DNA of 39,475 bases from a virus, in the IMG/VR virus record IMGVR_UViG_3300034021_001118, positions 1 through 39,475 of that record; one strand, given 5' to 3'. Numbering within the stretch: the stretch's first letter is position 1; each line of letters starts with the position of its first letter. The position numbers were made by a program, and so were the translations under genes. The notes under the pieces are model-generated. The model did not search any database. It saw nothing but the letters and a program-made list of their open reading frames with translations, and had not been told where the DNA came from. Positions 37,681 to 39,475 of the stretch are shown one piece after another.

Positions 37681-38936
37681 TGGCTATCAAGTTCAACCCG
37701 CTGACAGGAAACTTCGACTTCACCGGCTCCGGTGGAGGCGGCGGCGGTGCGTCCTATATCGACGGCGAGGTTGCCACCTACGCGGACCTGCCCTTGGACG
37801 GCTCGGCCCCGCTCAACAGCGCATGGCTAGTGCGCAGCAGCTCGGGAATATGGCCGTTCAACAAGCCTGCGGGCATCTACTATCGTTCAGCCACCCTCGG
37901 CGTCAGCCGCGATGCCGACTATACATACGGAGGCACGCTTGGTGACGTTTTCTCCGACTCCGTTTTCCTCCTGTATGACGAGGCTTCGACTACCCGCACT
38001 GGACAATTCAACCTCGGCAACATTACCGCAGGCCAGAACCGTGTGCTCACTTGGCCCAACACCAACGGCACCATCGCGCTAACCGGCCAACTCACCGACA
38101 CCCAAATCTTCACCGCCAACGGCACTTGGACAAAACCCGCAGGGGCCAAGATGTTGCAAGTGGAACTCGTCGGCGGCGGTGGTGGCGGCGGCGGCGGACG
38201 GCGTGGCGCGGCAGGAACCGCACGCGGTGGCGGCGGCGGCGGTGCAGGCGCAGGACACACAGTTTTGCTTATTGACCCTGAGTCTCTCGGCGGAACAGAA
38301 ACCGTGACGGTCGGCGCTGGCGGCGTGGGCGGCACCGCTGCGGGCAACGACACCAACGGCGGTGCAGGCGCGGCGGGCGGCGACACCACTTTTGGTCCAC
38401 TCAAAGCCTTTGGCGGCAATGGTGGCGCAGGCGGCAACAATACCGCACAAGCTGCCGGTGGCGCATCAGCTTCCGTCCGTGGATTCATCATCAACTCATC
38501 ACACAGCACAGCCGCAGGCGGTGGTGGCGGCTATGAGGCAACGGCAGCGGGCGCAGGAACGGGATCGTCCTCGTCGGGAAATATCTGGCCTGCAAGTGGC
38601 GGCGGTGGTTCACGAATTACGTCAGCCAATGTTGTAAACGCCTCTGGCGCAGGCGGTGCGATTGGTTCAGGCAGCGGGGGCATCAATCCGCATACTGTGG
38701 CTGGAGGCGCTGCGCCCAATGCTGGCAACAAAGGCATTACAGGTGGCCGTCTTGGCTTCATCGGCGCTGGTGCCAGTGGTGGTCGCCAAGGAAGCGCAGG
38801 CGAAGGTGCCGAAGGCGGCGATGCAATTTTGGGCGGCGGCGGTGGTGGTGGCGCTGGCGCAACAAACGACGCAGGCGGATCAAACGCAGGCGGAAAAGGC
38901 GGCGACGGTATCGCCGTCATAACCACATACTTCTAA
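37680..38936 (+). CDS. Glycine-rich tail fibre/adhesin
   Basis: A 418-residue protein. The first ~125 residues form an N-terminal attachment domain (KFNPLTGNFDFTGSG, GEVATYADLPLDGSAPLNSA). From ~135 the sequence IFTANGTWTKPAGAKMLQVELVG opens a glycine-rich domain with long GGGGGG runs up to the end, as in phage tail-tip or receptor-binding glycine-rich domains. It ends in IAVITTYF. It probably binds a host surface. The gene is joined to the previous stop by TAATG. Confidence 0.8.
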   Translation: MAIKFNPLTGNFDFTGSGGGGGGASYIDGEVATYADLPLDGSAPLNSAWLVRSSSGIWPFNKPAGIYYRSATLGVSRDADYTYGGTLGDVFSDSVFLLYDEASTTRTGQFNLGNITAGQNRVLTWPNTNGTIALTGQLTDTQIFTANGTWTKPAGAKMLQVELVGGGGGGGGGRRGAAGTARGGGGGGAGAGHTVLLIDPESLGGTETVTVGAGGVGGTAAGNDTNGGAGAAGGDTTFGPLKAFGGNGGAGGNNTAQAAGGASASVRGFIINSSHSTAAGGGGGYEATAAGAGTGSSSSGNIWPASGGGGSRITSANVVNASGAGGAIGSGSGGINPHTVAGGAAPNAGNKGITGGRLGFIGAGASGGRQGSAGEGAEGGDAILGGGGGGGAGATNDAGGSNAGGKGGDGIAVITTYF

Positions 38937-38938
38937 TT

Positions 38939-39364
38939 ATGACCGAGCAATACGCCATCCTCGATCAACCCGCCGGACACCTCGTCAACGTAGTGCTTTG
39001 GGACGGCGACACCGGCAAGTGGCAACCGCCCACCGGAACATCCGCCGTCCGCTTGGCCGACCTCGACCTCGCCACACTTCCGCCCGCACCGGCACCGGAA
39101 GCCGAACCGATCACCGCCGAAGAACACCTCAAATCCGTCGGCCTCGGCGGCGAACGCCAGCCCACGTTGCTTTATCTCCGCCAGTCCCTCGCCGCCGCCG
39201 GCCAGCAAAGCCCCGAACTGGACGCCGTCGAGCAATACTTGCAGCAGATCCTCTCCATCTTCGCGTCCGATCCAAGCCCCCGCAACGACTGGCCGCAGCC
39301 GCCCAGCACCTTCGAAGCCGCCGTCCAAGCCGCCATGCAAACTCTTAACCCCTTAGTGCCTTAG
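38939..39364 (+). CDS. Hypothetical protein, possible fibre assembly factor
   Basis: A 141-residue, Pro/Ala-rich protein beginning 2 bp after the fibre stop. The start (YAILDQPAGHLVNVVLWDGDTGKW) looks like a small beta domain, and the rest helical (YLRQSLAAAGQQSPELDAVEQYL). The position directly after a fibre gene is typical of fibre assembly factors. No family recognised. Confidence 0.55.
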   Translation: MTEQYAILDQPAGHLVNVVLWDGDTGKWQPPTGTSAVRLADLDLATLPPAPAPEAEPITAEEHLKSVGLGGERQPTLLYLRQSLAAAGQQSPELDAVEQYLQQILSIFASDPSPRNDWPQPPSTFEAAVQAAMQTLNPLVP

Positions 39365-39371
39365 TGTCCCC

Positions 39372-39475
39372 GTGAGAACTGTAACTCTTCAGTCTATTTT
39401 GTTACGCGCCTGGCAGAGAGTCGGCAACGACGCCTCTGCGTTGGCAAATATTCCCTCCGGTGCGCAGACCATGCT
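39372..39475 (+). CDS. N-terminal end of a tail/connector protein (partial)
   Basis: GTG start at 39372, then MRTVTLQSILLRAWQRVGND and further to the edge of the window. Openings of this kind (RTVTLQS.L.RA) are typical of tail/head-completion proteins upstream of large tail genes. The frame runs off the right end. Joined to position 1, it would continue in frame into the partial gene at 2-133. Confidence 0.65.
   Translation, partial: MRTVTLQSILLRAWQRVGNDASALANIPSGAQTM

Noticed and set aside
1-39475. CRISPR array or insertion sequence
   Set aside because: No regular spacer array and no transposase or terminal inverted repeats were seen.

Overview
The window reads as one nearly complete genome of a temperate, short-tailed (podovirus-like) dsDNA phage of a GC-rich bacterium. 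Packaging, scaffold, capsid, portal, tail and ejection-protein genes are present together with an integrase, a replication module and a strip of small early genes. There is no tail sheath, tape-measure protein or tail-tube gene. A tyrosine integrase and a 41-nt piece of a tRNA-Thr(CGU) gene lie in the middle of the window, and no host genes flank either end. The start of one gene at the right edge (39372-39475) and the end of one at the left edge (2-133) are in the same frame if the ends are joined. I therefore read the window as a free or circular phage sequence opened inside the tail module, not as a prophage with host flanks. The host is not identified. The style of the FGE/sulfatase-modifying-factor-like protein at 12.7-13.7 kb weakly suggests Verrucomicrobiota or a similar GC-rich group.

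Layout. 1-12.65 kb (+): tail protein with E1-FCCH-like domains, repeat-built tail fibre with collar domain, Gln/Asn-rich virion protein, a PAPS-reductase-like enzyme, two more probable virion proteins and a 1682-residue polyvalent ejection protein with a HEIGH zincin motif. An intrinsic terminator at 12676-12706 ends this late operon. 12.7-15.05 kb: secreted FGE-like protein, attP-like tRNA fragment, integrase. 15.08-17.5 kb (-): eight small genes, most joined by ATGA stop/start overlaps, including a lipoprotein. 17.5-17.7 kb: divergent control region rich in TGCCTACA boxes. 17.7-21.5 kb (+): HTH protein, small proteins, and a C5-cytosine methyltransferase whose whole length is overlapped in another frame by a 418-codon ORF; then zinc-binding and HTH proteins. 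21.6-29.2 kb (+): replication and recombination: winged-helix initiator carrying its own iteron origin, PD-(D/E)XK nuclease, small proteins, DnaB helicase, resolvase-like nuclease, gp2.5-like ssDNA-binding protein, Cas4/RecB-like nuclease, more small proteins. 29.2-29.5 kb: structured stretch without a convincing gene. 29.5-39.5 kb (+): large terminase, a 490-bp promoter/operator region, scaffold, SU10-type capsid protein, portal, glycine-rich fibre and accessory genes, running off the right edge into the tail genes at the left edge.

How it works together. The leftward and rightward transcripts from 17.5 kb probably form the lysogeny/early switch, with the repeated TGCCTACA boxes as operators. 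The initiator binds the 22-bp iterons inside its own gene and DnaB, SSB and nucleases complete replication. The terminase packages DNA through the portal into a scaffolded capsid. The giant zincin protein and its neighbours are probably ejected into the host.

Most interesting: (i) the dual-frame methyltransferase locus, where two ~420-codon frames start at an ATGTG two bases apart behind one Shine-Dalgarno and share five repeats readable in both frames; (ii) the origin inside the initiator gene; (iii) the operator network; (iv) the attP that keeps the 5' rather than the 3' half of a tRNA. I recognise no endolysin, holin or CI-type repressor. All function calls come from reading motifs by eye; no database search was run.
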